DNA from: Leptolinea sp. UBA4782
GTDB lineage: Bacteria; Chloroflexota; Anaerolineae; Anaerolineales; Anaerolineaceae
DNA: 54,356 nucleotides
NCBI GenBank assembly: GCA_002403095.1
Contig: DHHC01000006.1
Coordinates: 1 to 54,356, forward strand
Reading direction: 5' to 3'
A model generated the notes under the pieces. That model was given only the letters and a program-made list of their open reading frames with translations. It did not search any database and had not been told where the DNA came from. Below, piece by piece: positions 35,190 to 44,226 of the stretch; the stretch's first letter is position 1; each line of letters opens with the position of its first letter. The translations under genes were made by a program, and so were the position numbers.

Positions 35190-37423
35190 GTTCTTCTACA
35201 GACAACAGGCGGCGCAGAACCGGTGCAAACACCGAGCCGCAGCCAGAAATCCGGCAAAGCAGTCTTCCCCGCTGGCTTGAATCGCTGGCGGGGTTTTCAC
35301 TTCGTTTTGACCGTTTTTTGCGCGATATTATCGGTTTAGCCCTGATCACAGGGGCAGTATTGCTTCTATTTGGGTTGTTGAATGTAAGCCAGGGAAGCAT
35401 CATTACCCCCTGGGTAAATTTCATCCGTCACTGGCTGGGATGGGGCGCATATGGATTTATTGCGCTGCTGGCCCTGGGCGGGGTAATGGCTTTATGGCGC
35501 GGTTCACGGCGCAAGACCATGCTGACCCTCAGCCAGGTCCTGGCGCTGGAGGGTGTCCTCTTTACCTTAACAGCCCTGCTTTCTTTGTTTAACGGGCACT
35601 TGCTTGACCGGGCAGAGTCCGGGCTGGATGGCGGGTATATTGGCTGGGGCCTGGCAGAAATCTTCAACCGCATCCTGCCAGCGCCTTTCAGTACTATCTT
35701 GTTACTGATTCTACTGACTGTCCTGGTGATCATAGGCTTTAGAATACCGGCATTGATCGCAAGGATGCTGGATAAATTCTTGCTCACCGAGCAGGACCTG
35801 CAAGCAGAAGGCGTTGACCTGCAGGATGGGATGATCGAACCCCTTGAAGCGTTGACACCTCCGAATGTAGAAACTGCCGGTACTACAGCTTCACTAATAG
35901 TATCCAAAACCACTGGGGTTGCAGCTGCGCAGGATGGCAGGCTTCCACCCTTGAATATCCTGATGCAGGAGAAATCCAGCAAGCCGGATGAGGAGAACAT
36001 TCACCACATCGCCAGCGGGATCGAACGCACCCTGCTGGAATTCGGCATTCCAGCCAGGGTGGTAGGTTACCGTACCGGGCCGACCATTACCCAGTATGCG
36101 GTAGAACCCGGGTATACCGAAAAGCCCGGACCCGATGGTGAAATTGTCAGGCAAAAGGTACGTGTTTCGCAAATTGCCAACTTGCAGCGCGACCTGGCTT
36201 TATCACTATCGGCTGAGCGCATCCGTATTGAAGCACCGGTACCCGGGCAGTCGTTCATAGGGGTGGAGGTGCCTAACGAGCGCATCTCAATCGTACGGCT
36301 GCGCAGCATCCTTGAATCGGATGCTTTCCAGCAGGTCGGGTCACCCCTGGCGGTAGCTATGGGCAAGAATGTGTCCGGCCAGCCGATCGTCTCTGATCTT
36401 GGACGGATGCCCCACCTCCTGATTGCTGGAACAACGGGTTCGGGAAAATCTGTTTTCATCCAATCCCTGGCGGTGTGCCTGGCGATGAACAACACGCCCT
36501 CCGACTTGCGTATGGCGATGCTTGACCCCAAGATGGTTGAACTTGCCCGGTTTAATGGGTTGCCCCACCTGCTCGGCAAGGTGGAAACCCAGGTCGAGCG
36601 CATGCTGGGTGTGCTGCAATGGGCAGTCGAGGAAATGGGCAGACGCTACAGGCTGTTGGAAGCGTTACATTCACGTGACCTGGAAAGCTACAACCGCAAG
36701 ATGCAGCGCAAGAACCTGGAGACTCTGCCGCGCATTGTGCTTATCATTGATGAACTGGCAGACCTGATGATGAGCGCCCCGGACCAGACTGAGCCTGCAG
36801 TGGTAAGGCTGGCCCAAATGGCGCGTGCTACCGGCATACACCTGGTGGTGGCGACCCAGCGCCCCAGTACCGATGTTGTCACCGGTTTGATCAAAGCCAA
36901 CTTCCCCACCAGGGTTTCGTTCACGGTGGCTTCTTCGGTTGATTCGCGCGTCATCCTGGATGCCAACGGCGCTGAAACGCTGATGGGGCGGGGTGACATG
37001 TTGTTCCTCAACCCGGAATTAGGCACTCTGCTGCGCTGCCAGGGGGTGATGGTCACAGACCATGAGATTGAGCGGGTAGTCAATTTCTGGAAGGATATGC
37101 AAAATGGAGAGGAGCCTGAACCCAGCCCCTGGGAGGAGTTGATCCAGGCACAAGGGGAAGCTCCGGATGATGAATTATTGCAAAAAGCTGTAGAGGTAGT
37201 GCGAAAATCACAGCGGGCTTCTGCTTCCCTACTGCAGCGCCGCCTGAGGGTTGGTTACCCGCGGGCAGCCAGCCTGATTGACAAGCTGGAAGAGATGGGA
37301 GTGATCGGTCCGGCAGTTGCAGGCGGGAAAGAGCGCGAGGTCTTTTACAGTGCAGATGATGAAACCGATCCACTGGCAGATATGGATTCTGGTGATGACG
37401 GTGAAGAAGGCGAACAAGATTGA
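35186..37423 (+). CDS. ftsK: DNA translocase FtsK/SpoIIIE
   Basis: This is a 745-residue translocase that pumps chromosomal DNA through the division septum. Four membrane helices are visible in residues ~45-185, then a short linker (compared with E. coli FtsK), a DUF87/FtsK-alpha region (SGIERTLLEFGIPARVVGYRTGPTITQY), the motor with Walker A AGTTGSGKSV near 413, Walker B ending LIIDELADLM, and a C-terminal winged-helix gamma domain (about 665-725, SASLLQRRLRVGYPRAASLIDKLEEMGVIGPA). It overlaps the S1 gene by 4 bp. The acidic C-terminal tail is not conserved. Confidence 0.95.
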   Translation: MSSSTDNRRRRTGANTEPQPEIRQSSLPRWLESLAGFSLRFDRFLRDIIGLALITGAVLLLFGLLNVSQGSIITPWVNFIRHWLGWGAYGFIALLALGGVMALWRGSRRKTMLTLSQVLALEGVLFTLTALLSLFNGHLLDRAESGLDGGYIGWGLAEIFNRILPAPFSTILLLILLTVLVIIGFRIPALIARMLDKFLLTEQDLQAEGVDLQDGMIEPLEALTPPNVETAGTTASLIVSKTTGVAAAQDGRLPPLNILMQEKSSKPDEENIHHIASGIERTLLEFGIPARVVGYRTGPTITQYAVEPGYTEKPGPDGEIVRQKVRVSQIANLQRDLALSLSAERIRIEAPVPGQSFIGVEVPNERISIVRLRSILESDAFQQVGSPLAVAMGKNVSGQPIVSDLGRMPHLLIAGTTGSGKSVFIQSLAVCLAMNNTPSDLRMAMLDPKMVELARFNGLPHLLGKVETQVERMLGVLQWAVEEMGRRYRLLEALHSRDLESYNRKMQRKNLETLPRIVLIIDELADLMMSAPDQTEPAVVRLAQMARATGIHLVVATQRPSTDVVTGLIKANFPTRVSFTVASSVDSRVILDANGAETLMGRGDMLFLNPELGTLLRCQGVMVTDHEIERVVNFWKDMQNGEEPEPSPWEELIQAQGEAPDDELLQKAVEVVRKSQRASASLLQRRLRVGYPRAASLIDKLEEMGVIGPAVAGGKEREVFYSADDETDPLADMDSGDDGEEGEQD

Positions 37424-37426
37424 TGC

Positions 37427-37455
37427 TTGACAGAATAATTTCGCTGCTTTACTAT
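37427..37455 (+). promoter_or_regulatory. Promoter for the CDP-alcohol phosphatidyltransferase gene
   Basis: A perfect TTGACA at 37427-37432 and TACTAT at 37450-37455 are separated by 17 bp, starting 4 bp after the ftsK stop. Confidence 0.75.
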
Positions 37456-37488
37456 TAGCCGACATTTAAGAGGAGAACCATTATCCGT

Positions 37489-38130
37489 ATGCCAGAAAAC
37501 GCTGAAACTCCTGCCTCCATGGAAGAATCCAAAACTTTTACCGATTTCCTCAGAAAAACCTTTCGAGGAGCAGGGCAAACTGCTGCCAGATTCTTGAACC
37601 GGCTGGGAATCCATCCAGATACTGTTACTCTGCTGGGTCTGGCAGGGCATTTTGGCGGAGCTGTGCTGGCAGCCACAGGGCATATGACCTGGGCGGGTGT
37701 TGTCATTCTATTCATGGCACCCCTGGACTTCTTAGATGGTGCCCTGGCACGACTGAGAGGGGAAACTTCCAAATTTGGTGCTTTTCTCGATTCGGTAACC
37801 GACCGCTATTCGGAATTTGTAATCCTGGGCGGGCTGCTGGTTTACTTTTTACAGAAGCAAGACTGGCTCTCCTGCGGAGCGGTATTCTTGGCTGCAACCG
37901 GCTCCGTGATGGTGTCTTACATCCGCGCCCGGGCAGAAAGCCTCGGTTTTCAAGCAAAGGTTGGGCTGCTCAGCCGGGTGGAAAGGTATATCATCCTGAT
38001 CCCCGGTCTGATCTTCAATATCCCGACCGTTGCCATCTGGCTTATTGCCGTGTTATCCCACTTTACCGCCATACAGAGGATTGCTAGCGTGTACCGGCAG
38101 GCTAAAACGGTTGATATTACCGGAAAATAG
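37489..38130 (+). CDS. CDP-alcohol phosphatidyltransferase (phospholipid synthase)
   Basis: This 213-residue membrane enzyme has the CDP-OH-P motif DFLDGALARLRG...FGAFLDSVTDR (DG-x2-AR-x8-G-x3-D-x3-D; residues about 80-105), where the aspartates bind metal and CDP-lipid. Six membrane helices are likely. N-terminal residues 1-30 are polar. Candidates are phosphatidylglycerolphosphate synthase or phosphatidylinositol-phosphate synthase; the sequence alone does not decide. The gene has its own strong promoter. The following gene, lgt, uses phosphatidylglycerol, which fits the placement. Confidence 0.85.
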   Translation: MPENAETPASMEESKTFTDFLRKTFRGAGQTAARFLNRLGIHPDTVTLLGLAGHFGGAVLAATGHMTWAGVVILFMAPLDFLDGALARLRGETSKFGAFLDSVTDRYSEFVILGGLLVYFLQKQDWLSCGAVFLAATGSVMVSYIRARAESLGFQAKVGLLSRVERYIILIPGLIFNIPTVAIWLIAVLSHFTAIQRIASVYRQAKTVDITGK

Positions 38131-38174
38131 AAAGAAATAAAACGAAAATTCTCCTGGAAAGGATGTTGTGAACC

Positions 38175-39098
38175 ATGTTTGTTCGAGAAGGATTCTGGTT
38201 AGGACCTATTTTTATCTATTACTACGGCATTTTGATCATGTCTGGGGCAGTTGCTGCCACTTTCCTGGCTGCCAGGTTGGCGAAACGTAACGGCGAAGAT
38301 CCCGAGACAATCTGGGATATGCTGCCCTGGCTGTTAATTGGGGGCATCGTCGGGGCGCGTTTGTGGCATATCTTTACCCCGCCTGCTTCAATGGTGGAGC
38401 AAGGCATCACTACCATGTATTACCTGACCCACCCGCTGGATGCCATTAATATCCGTAGCGGCGGATTGGGTATCCCCGGGGCTGTGATGGGCGGTGTGTT
38501 CGCTTTGTGGCTGTACTGCCGCAAGAAGAAGCTGAAGATGATGGTCTGGATAGATATGATCGCCCCCGGGCTGGCCCTGGCACAGGCAATTGGCCGCTGG
38601 GGGAACTTTCTTAACCAGGAAGTGTATGGTGCTCCTTCTTCCCTTCCCTGGGCGATCACCATTGATGCAGCCCACCGTGTTCCGGGTTATGAGGCTTACT
38701 CGACTTACCATCCCCTTTTCCTGTACGAATTCCTGTGGAACCTGTTTGTGATGGGTTTGCTGCTTTACATCGGCATCCAGTACAAAGACCGCATTAAGAA
38801 CGGGGACATTTTCCGGGTCTACATGTTCATGTATCCTTTTGCGCGTTTCTTCCTTGAGTACCTGCGCCTTGATCCGTCGCCGGTTGGCAACATCAACATC
38901 AACCAGACCTTAATGGCGGTGTTGATGGTAGCGTCTGTAGGATGGATGGTATACGCACACCGTGACAGGATCAAATTCCCGAACCAGGGTAAACCGGCAG
39001 CTGAAGCAGTTGTTGAAAACAATCTGGTGCTTGAAGCATCCGGCGACCTGGAAGCTGACACGGATAAATCAGAAACTGCCAATCCGGAAACAGACTGA
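38175..39098 (+). CDS. lgt: Prolipoprotein diacylglyceryl transferase
   Basis: This is a 307-residue polytopic membrane enzyme that transfers diacylglycerol from phosphatidylglycerol to the lipobox cysteine. Conserved blocks are IYYYGILIMSGAV, the GGIVGARLWHI segment, RSGGLGIPGAVMGG, GRWGNFLNQEVYG and HPLFLYEFLWN, ending with FARFFLEYLRLDP. About seven helices. The C-terminal 50 residues are acidic and non-conserved. With LspA (25904) this completes the two-step lipoprotein pathway that serves lipoproteins such as the one at 13371. A terminator follows the stop by a few bases. Confidence 0.95.
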   Translation: MFVREGFWLGPIFIYYYGILIMSGAVAATFLAARLAKRNGEDPETIWDMLPWLLIGGIVGARLWHIFTPPASMVEQGITTMYYLTHPLDAINIRSGGLGIPGAVMGGVFALWLYCRKKKLKMMVWIDMIAPGLALAQAIGRWGNFLNQEVYGAPSSLPWAITIDAAHRVPGYEAYSTYHPLFLYEFLWNLFVMGLLLYIGIQYKDRIKNGDIFRVYMFMYPFARFFLEYLRLDPSPVGNININQTLMAVLMVASVGWMVYAHRDRIKFPNQGKPAAEAVVENNLVLEASGDLEADTDKSETANPETD

Positions 39099-39103
39099 AA
39101 TGC

Positions 39104-39130
39104 AATGCTCCCCGCCAGGGGAGCATTTTT
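39104..39130 (+). terminator. Intrinsic terminator after lgt
   Basis: The arms AATGCTCCCC (39104-39113) and GGGGAGCATT (39118-39127) pair perfectly around a 4-base loop, followed by TTTTTAT. Confidence 0.9.
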
Positions 39131-39158
39131 ATAGAAGAGATGGATCCTGGAGGGAAGT

Positions 39159-39914
39159 ATGGATAATGTGGTTGTCCTTGGTTCAGCCAATGCCGTGCCC
39201 GATAGCAGGCATGATAATACTCACCTGCTTATCCAGGCGGGTAAAACGAATGTGCTGGTGGATTGTGCCAGCAGCCCCGTGCAGCGCCTTGAAAAGGCTG
39301 GCACCAGTCTGGAATCTATCAACAACATCTTTTTTACCCATTTCCACCCGGACCATGCGGCGGGTGCGCCGCTGCTGTTCATGGTAATGTGGCTGAAGGG
39401 CCGCAGCGCTCCACTGCACCTGTATGGATTGGAAATCACCCTGCAGAAGATCCGCCAGACCATGGAGTTGTATGATTACCACACCTGGCCAGGCATGTTC
39501 CCCCTTGCGTACCACTTCCTGCCCGAGGGCGAGGGTTACCGCGCCTTTGAGGATGAAAACCTGTGCATTACTACTTCCCCGGTAAAGCACCTGATACCTA
39601 CCATCGGGCTGCGAGTAGATTATAAGGACAGCAAGAAAAGCTTGATGTACACCTGCGACACAGAACCCTGCCCGGCGGTCATATCGCTTGCGCACAAGGT
39701 GGATGTTCTGCTGCACGAAGCTGCCGGCAACGCCCGCGGTCATTCATCTCCGCAACAAGCCGCTGAAGATGCCCGTGCGGCGGACTCCCGCAGCCTGGTG
39801 CTGATCCATTATGATTACAGCCATCCAGAACTGGCTAAAATGGTGGAGCAGGCCAGGCAGATTTTCCCGGGAGAAGTAAGCCTGGCCCAGGACTTCATGC
39901 AGATCGGGTTTTAG
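39159..39914 (+). CDS. Metallo-beta-lactamase-fold hydrolase (ribonuclease Z-like)
   Basis: This 251-residue enzyme has the zinc motif FTHFHPDHAAG (HxHxDH, residues about 61-66), an aspartate and histidine further on (YTCDTEPC; HEAAGN; HYDYSH) and the N-terminal VLGSANAVPDSRHDNTHLLIQ, as in RNase Z and related phosphodiesterases. The flexible exosite arm of full RNase Z is not visible, so a tRNA 3' processing role is possible but unproven. It is preceded by GGAGGGAAG and the lgt terminator. It converges with the HNH gene. Confidence 0.8.
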   Translation: MDNVVVLGSANAVPDSRHDNTHLLIQAGKTNVLVDCASSPVQRLEKAGTSLESINNIFFTHFHPDHAAGAPLLFMVMWLKGRSAPLHLYGLEITLQKIRQTMELYDYHTWPGMFPLAYHFLPEGEGYRAFEDENLCITTSPVKHLIPTIGLRVDYKDSKKSLMYTCDTEPCPAVISLAHKVDVLLHEAAGNARGHSSPQQAAEDARAADSRSLVLIHYDYSHPELAKMVEQARQIFPGEVSLAQDFMQIGF

Positions 39915-39933
39915 CAAAATAAGGGATTTTTTC

Positions 39934-40434
39934 TTACCAGCCTGCGATGAAATCTTCCCAGTCTTTGTTTTCTACCAGGAACCGGCTGAAGAGGTAATAA
40001 GCTGACTGCGGCGGCTCATGGGGTTGGCGCGGGAGCTGCAGTCTGCTTTCTTCCAGACGTCTGCCGCCTTTCAGGTGGTTGCAAGCGGGACAGGCTGCAA
40101 CCACATTTTCCCAGCAATGCTCTCCCCCCAGGTGGCGGGGAATTACATGATCGATGGTCAGCTCCGAAGTATGTTTTCCGCAATACTGGCAGGTAAAGTG
40201 ATCCCGCCGGAAGATTTCACGGCGGGTTAATTTAACGTGGGGACGCGGGGCATGGACCATGTTTTGCAGCCTGATGATAGAAGGCTTTGGGAAATCACTG
40301 CCGCTGGTATGAATGTAACCGCGTCCATTCATCACCATGGCTGCCTTGTCGGTCATGATCAGCCCGATTGCCCGGCGCAGCTCGCAAACATGGATCGGTT
40401 CAAAGTTAGCATTCAAAACCAGAACCTGTTCCAT
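39934..40434 (-). CDS. HNH endonuclease-domain protein
   Basis: This 166-residue protein has a McrA/HNH core at about 75-125: FTCQYCGKHTSELTIDHVIPRHLGGEHCWENVVAACPACNHLKGG. Two CxxC pairs bind structural zinc, and DHVIPR with NVVAAC supplies the HNH residues. The N-terminal half (VLNANFEPIHVCELRRAIGLIMTDKAAMV) is typical of a widespread stand-alone HNH family of bacteria. It lacks a partner methylase, so I do not call it a restriction enzyme. A TATAAT at 40458-40453 on the minus strand stands about 20 bases before the ATG, without a clear -35. Confidence 0.88.
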   Translation of the reverse strand: MEQVLVLNANFEPIHVCELRRAIGLIMTDKAAMVMNGRGYIHTSGSDFPKPSIIRLQNMVHAPRPHVKLTRREIFRRDHFTCQYCGKHTSELTIDHVIPRHLGGEHCWENVVAACPACNHLKGGRRLEESRLQLPRQPHEPPQSAYYLFSRFLVENKDWEDFIAGW

Positions 40435-40551
40435 AATGGACCTAATAGCTGGATTATAGCATGAGATTTTCGGCTTTTCCGGGAAGGCGTGAAGCCCAGG
40501 TTTTTTAGGGGATTTACAAGGTGGTAGGATTATACCTGCAGGTTATGAAGA

Positions 40552-43191
40552 TCATTGCATCGTCTCAGCCAGAACCTGGCTGGCAACAAACTGTGCATAT
40601 TCGGGGTTGTCTTCTTCGATCACCAGGGCAAGCGCAAGCGGGGTGCCCTGCCAGCTGGAAACGGTACCGCCGATCACCCAGGTGATCGTGCCTTCTTCGG
40701 TTAGTGCCTGCCCGACTGTCTGCCAGGTTGCGGTACCTGGCAGTGTGAATTTCTCCACATTATTGACCAGCACATTTCTCGGGTAAGTTGAACTGGAAGG
40801 TTCTACCGGCAGGATCACCCAGCCGTTACGGGGAGTGTTTACTGCCATTGCCAGCAGCGGTGACGGTCGCTGCCCGCCGGTGCTGTAGGCAGCAGTTGCA
40901 AGTGCAACCTGGAGGGGGCTGACCCTGAAATCACCCTGGCCGAGCGAGGCATCTACCAGGTTGTTGATCAGGTCAAGTTTTGACGGCCTGGCTGAAGCCA
41001 CCGGGATGACGGGTGTCTCATCAAAGCCCCAGGTGTCATACACTTTTGTCAGGTCTGCCAGGGCAAGCTGCCTGCCGAGTACGATCGAAGCCTGCGGGCA
41101 GCCAGCCTGTACAGCAGAGTACCAGGTGTTCCCGATTGGTTGAATGGCGCAATCCAGCACAGTTCCATTATCCAGGCTGAACCGCCAGGTTGCTGGTTCC
41201 TGGGGCAGGGTTCCGCCCTGAGATTCCAGCGCGCTGAGCATAAATGGTGCCAAAACGGTGCCTAAAGGATACTGACCCTGGGTGGCGCGGTTGAGCAGCG
41301 GAGCATCGGGATCATCTTTCCATGTCTCCCACAGGGTATCCAGCTGGTTTGCATCAAAACCCGGGTGCGAGGATAGCGCCAGTATCTCACCGCTCTGGGC
41401 ATTCAAGAGGACCAGCGCTCCTTTTTTATCTCCCAGCAGGTCATCTGCAACCTTTTGCAGCTCCAGAGATATGGATAAGCGGATATCCAGCCCGGTTGGC
41501 GGCTGATTGTACAGCAGATCTTGCCAGAAAATATGGCTGTAAGGAATGCCTTCCAACCCGCGCAAGTAACCATCTTGGCTGGCTTCAATTCCTCCTTGCC
41601 CATACATGGGGTTGGAATAGCCTGCGGTGTTGCTAAGGGCCGGGTAGAGGATCGTACGGGTATACTGCCCGGTTTCACCGCTCGTTTGCGAGATGACATT
41701 ATTGCGCCGGTCTAGAATCTTTCCACGCACGACATACTGGTCATTGATTGCCCAGCGGGGATTATCATTGCGTGCCGCAATGCTCTCTGAACGGATGACA
41801 GCATAGTATCCATTCATCAGGGCGATAGCTGCCAGGCCAACCAGCACCCCAAGGCTGGCTAATTTATATGGAAAAGTAAAAACCACTCCTGCGGGGCTTT
41901 CTTTGGGCTGGTTGCTGATCAACAGGAGGATCAAGCCGGAGAAAAATGAAACCAGGAGCGATGAGCCGCCATACGAAACAAAGGGCAAGGTAACACCAGT
42001 GAGAGGAATGAGTCGCAAGTTTCCGCCCATAATGATGACCGCCTGGATTCCAAGGTACATGGACAACCCTGCTGCCAGATAGCGCTGGAAAGCGTTGCGA
42101 GCTCTTAAGGCGGTAAGGATTCCACGCACCACCAGCAAGCCGAAAAGCAGTAATACCGCGAATGTCCCTGCCAGGCCGAGCTCTTCAGCAATGCTGGCAA
42201 AGATGAAATCAGAATGGGATACCGGTACCACACCCGGCGACCCCAATCCAGGACCGCTGCCTGACAGCCCGCCGCTGGCGAAGGCGATCAAAGATTGAAC
42301 CAGCTGGTAAGACTGGTTGCCGGCATCAATCCAGGGATTGAGCCAGGCATCAATACGCACCTTAATGACCCCAAACCGGAAATAACCGCCCACTGCAGCC
42401 GCTGCAATCAAGGCTGCTCCGAATATCATAATCCGGCGTTTACCTGCAGCCATGTAGATAATGGTGAAATACAAAAGGATCAAGATGGAAGCGGTGCCCA
42501 GGTCGCGCTGGGCGATCAGGAGCAGTGTGGCAGCACCGATCAGGACAACCGTGGGGGTGAGCAACTGCATGAGGTTGAGGTTGATCGGGATGTGGTCAGC
42601 CAGGTAGGCTGCCAAATACACCACCAGGAGTAGTTTAAGGATTTCTGACGGCTGGATGTATAACCCACCGAACCTGAGCCACAGCCCGGGGCCTTCGCCG
42701 GAGGGGTAAATGCCTATGATGGTGGTAAGTGCCATCAGCAGCAGCCCTCCTGTCAGCCAGATATACTTGTACCTTCTGAGCCAGGAGAGGAAAATCGGGT
42801 AGCGGATGCCCAGCCAGACAACCGCAAAAGCCAGAGCTATCCAGAGGGTTTGGCGCAGGCCGAACCCGTTCCACAAAATATTTTGACCATCGAGGCGCCA
42901 GATGGTGAGCAGACCAAGCCCGCTGAGCATGGCAACGATGGGAAGCAGGTAAGGATCGCGCTCCGGGATACGGGCGCGGACCTCGCGGTGAAGCACCACG
43001 AATCCTGCCAGCCAGACCGCATATCCGATCCATTGGGTCCAACGGTATGTTACATTCCACTCATGGTACCGGACAGCAGGTGAAATGGTCAGGATAAGAG
43101 AATAAAGGAAAAGGAAAATAGCTGCCAGAACCATCAGGCGGCTCTGGATGAAGTCTTTTTCGGAAGGCGTAGAGGGAAACAGGCGGTTCAC
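40552..43191 (-). CDS. SEDS (FtsW/RodA) glycosyltransferase fused to a catalytically degenerate PBP
   Basis: This is an 879-residue fusion. Residues 1-430 are a SEDS polymerase with about 10 helices. It keeps SHSDFIFASIAEELG (putative catalytic Asp328) and PLTGVTLPFVSYGGSSLL (396-413), so lipid II polymerisation looks possible. A helix at 443-463 leads into a PbpA-like part: RGKILDRRNNVI pedestal, LEGIPYSHI region and a transpeptidase fold to 879. In that fold the SxxK site reads T645-V-L-A648 (LGTVLAPF where PGSTFKPF is expected), the SxN site reads GCP at 697-699, and there is no K-[ST]-G after residue 700. DASLGQGDFRVSPLQVALATAAY (747-769) shows the fold is retained. It overlaps mtnP by 4 bp. 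Confidence 0.9.
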   Translation of the reverse strand: MNRLFPSTPSEKDFIQSRLMVLAAIFLFLYSLILTISPAVRYHEWNVTYRWTQWIGYAVWLAGFVVLHREVRARIPERDPYLLPIVAMLSGLGLLTIWRLDGQNILWNGFGLRQTLWIALAFAVVWLGIRYPIFLSWLRRYKYIWLTGGLLLMALTTIIGIYPSGEGPGLWLRFGGLYIQPSEILKLLLVVYLAAYLADHIPINLNLMQLLTPTVVLIGAATLLLIAQRDLGTASILILLYFTIIYMAAGKRRIMIFGAALIAAAAVGGYFRFGVIKVRIDAWLNPWIDAGNQSYQLVQSLIAFASGGLSGSGPGLGSPGVVPVSHSDFIFASIAEELGLAGTFAVLLLFGLLVVRGILTALRARNAFQRYLAAGLSMYLGIQAVIIMGGNLRLIPLTGVTLPFVSYGGSSLLVSFFSGLILLLISNQPKESPAGVVFTFPYKLASLGVLVGLAAIALMNGYYAVIRSESIAARNDNPRWAINDQYVVRGKILDRRNNVISQTSGETGQYTRTILYPALSNTAGYSNPMYGQGGIEASQDGYLRGLEGIPYSHIFWQDLLYNQPPTGLDIRLSISLELQKVADDLLGDKKGALVLLNAQSGEILALSSHPGFDANQLDTLWETWKDDPDAPLLNRATQGQYPLGTVLAPFMLSALESQGGTLPQEPATWRFSLDNGTVLDCAIQPIGNTWYSAVQAGCPQASIVLGRQLALADLTKVYDTWGFDETPVIPVASARPSKLDLINNLVDASLGQGDFRVSPLQVALATAAYSTGGQRPSPLLAMAVNTPRNGWVILPVEPSSSTYPRNVLVNNVEKFTLPGTATWQTVGQALTEEGTITWVIGGTVSSWQGTPLALALVIEEDNPEYAQFVASQVLAETMQ

Positions 43192-44060
43192 TGGTGAAGG
43201 TATTTTTGCAGCAGGAGATGGTACTTCTGCCGGTTCTCTTCCGAGATGACTGCGGGATTGGTAATGACAGCATTTGCCAGGGCATCTTCACAATCGCAAT
43301 GGCGTTCGGTGTCAATCACCCTGACCAGTTGTTCAATGGCTTTCTGCGCTACCGCAGTATTCTGCATCAGGGTTTTGACGACCATCTCCACGCTGACCGG
43401 TTCTTCGGCAGAATGCCAGACATCGTAATCTGTGACATGTGCCATTGTGCTGTAGCACATTTCAGCTTCCCGTGCCAGAAAGGCTTCGGGTGACGCTGTC
43501 ATGCCGATGATGGACATTCCCCATGAACGGTAGAGATTGGATTCTGCCCTGGTGGAGAAACGCGGACCCTCAATGGTGATCAGGGTTCCGCCTTTGTGAA
43601 CTTCGACAGGCCCGGAAGCAGAGACGGCCTGATATACCAGGTTTGAGAGGGCAGTGCAATACGGGTTGGCAGTGCCGATGTGGGCAACAATCCCATTTTC
43701 AAAGAATGAGCGTGCCCTGGAGCGGGTAAAGTCAAACAACTGGTCGGGTATCACGATATGCCCCGGGGCAAAATCATCCCTGAGTGAACCGCAGGCGCTG
43801 ATGCTGACCACATGCTGGATACCCAGCATCTTAAAAGCATAGATGTTGGCGCGGTAGTTGACTTCGGTCGGGTTGATGAAATGCCCGATACCATGGCGTG
43901 CCAGGAAAGCCACTTTGCGATCTGCCAGTAGGCCGGTGAAGATCGGGCTGGATGGCTTTCCAAACGGTGTATCAACTTCCAGGGTTTCCACTTCTGCAAG
44001 CGATTCGAACTGGTACAGTCCTGAACCGCCGATGATGCCAAGGATTGGTTTGCCGGTCAT
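43188..44060 (-). CDS. mtnP: S-methyl-5'-thioadenosine phosphorylase
   Basis: This is a 290-residue trimeric-type phosphorylase that releases adenine from methylthioadenosine in the methionine salvage pathway. It shows IIGGSGLYQFESL, ISACGSLRDDFAPGHIVIPDQLFDFT, IEGPRFSTRAES and MTASPEAFLAREAEMCYSTMAHVTDYD, with the D-x-D pairing that favours MTA over other purine nucleosides. CTGGAGGTATT lies before the ATG. Its last 4 bases overlap the SEDS-PBP gene, which is surprising for a nucleoside enzyme and indicates a shared transcript. The cold-shock gene upstream is separated by a terminator. Confidence 0.93.
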   Translation of the reverse strand: MTGKPILGIIGGSGLYQFESLAEVETLEVDTPFGKPSSPIFTGLLADRKVAFLARHGIGHFINPTEVNYRANIYAFKMLGIQHVVSISACGSLRDDFAPGHIVIPDQLFDFTRSRARSFFENGIVAHIGTANPYCTALSNLVYQAVSASGPVEVHKGGTLITIEGPRFSTRAESNLYRSWGMSIIGMTASPEAFLAREAEMCYSTMAHVTDYDVWHSAEEPVSVEMVVKTLMQNTAVAQKAIEQLVRVIDTERHCDCEDALANAVITNPAVISEENRQKYHLLLQKYLHQ

Positions 44061-44126
44061 AATACCTCCAGAGAGTTGGAATGCTCAACCAAAATCATAG
44101 CATACTTACAGGGTGTTTACCAGTGT

Positions 44127-44177
44127 AAAAACAACCACACATCCTCTCTACGGAAGAGCATGTGCGTTGTTGTTTTT
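44127..44177 (-). terminator. Long hairpin terminator between cspA-like gene and mtnP
   Basis: Arms AAAAACAAC (44127-44135) and GTTGTTTTT (44169-44177) pair perfectly, and inner segments (ACAT/ATGT and CTCT/AGAG) extend the stem. The T-run on the minus strand lies after the cold-shock gene stop at 44227. Confidence 0.75.
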
Positions 44178-44226
44178 ATGTATGCCCTGGGGGAAAGCCG
44201 GGCAATTGTAAATAATAGTTGGCGAA

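Noticed and set aside
39934..40434. HNH gene as part of a restriction system
   Set aside because: No methylase or specificity gene is adjacent; this stand-alone HNH family is common in bacterial chromosomes.
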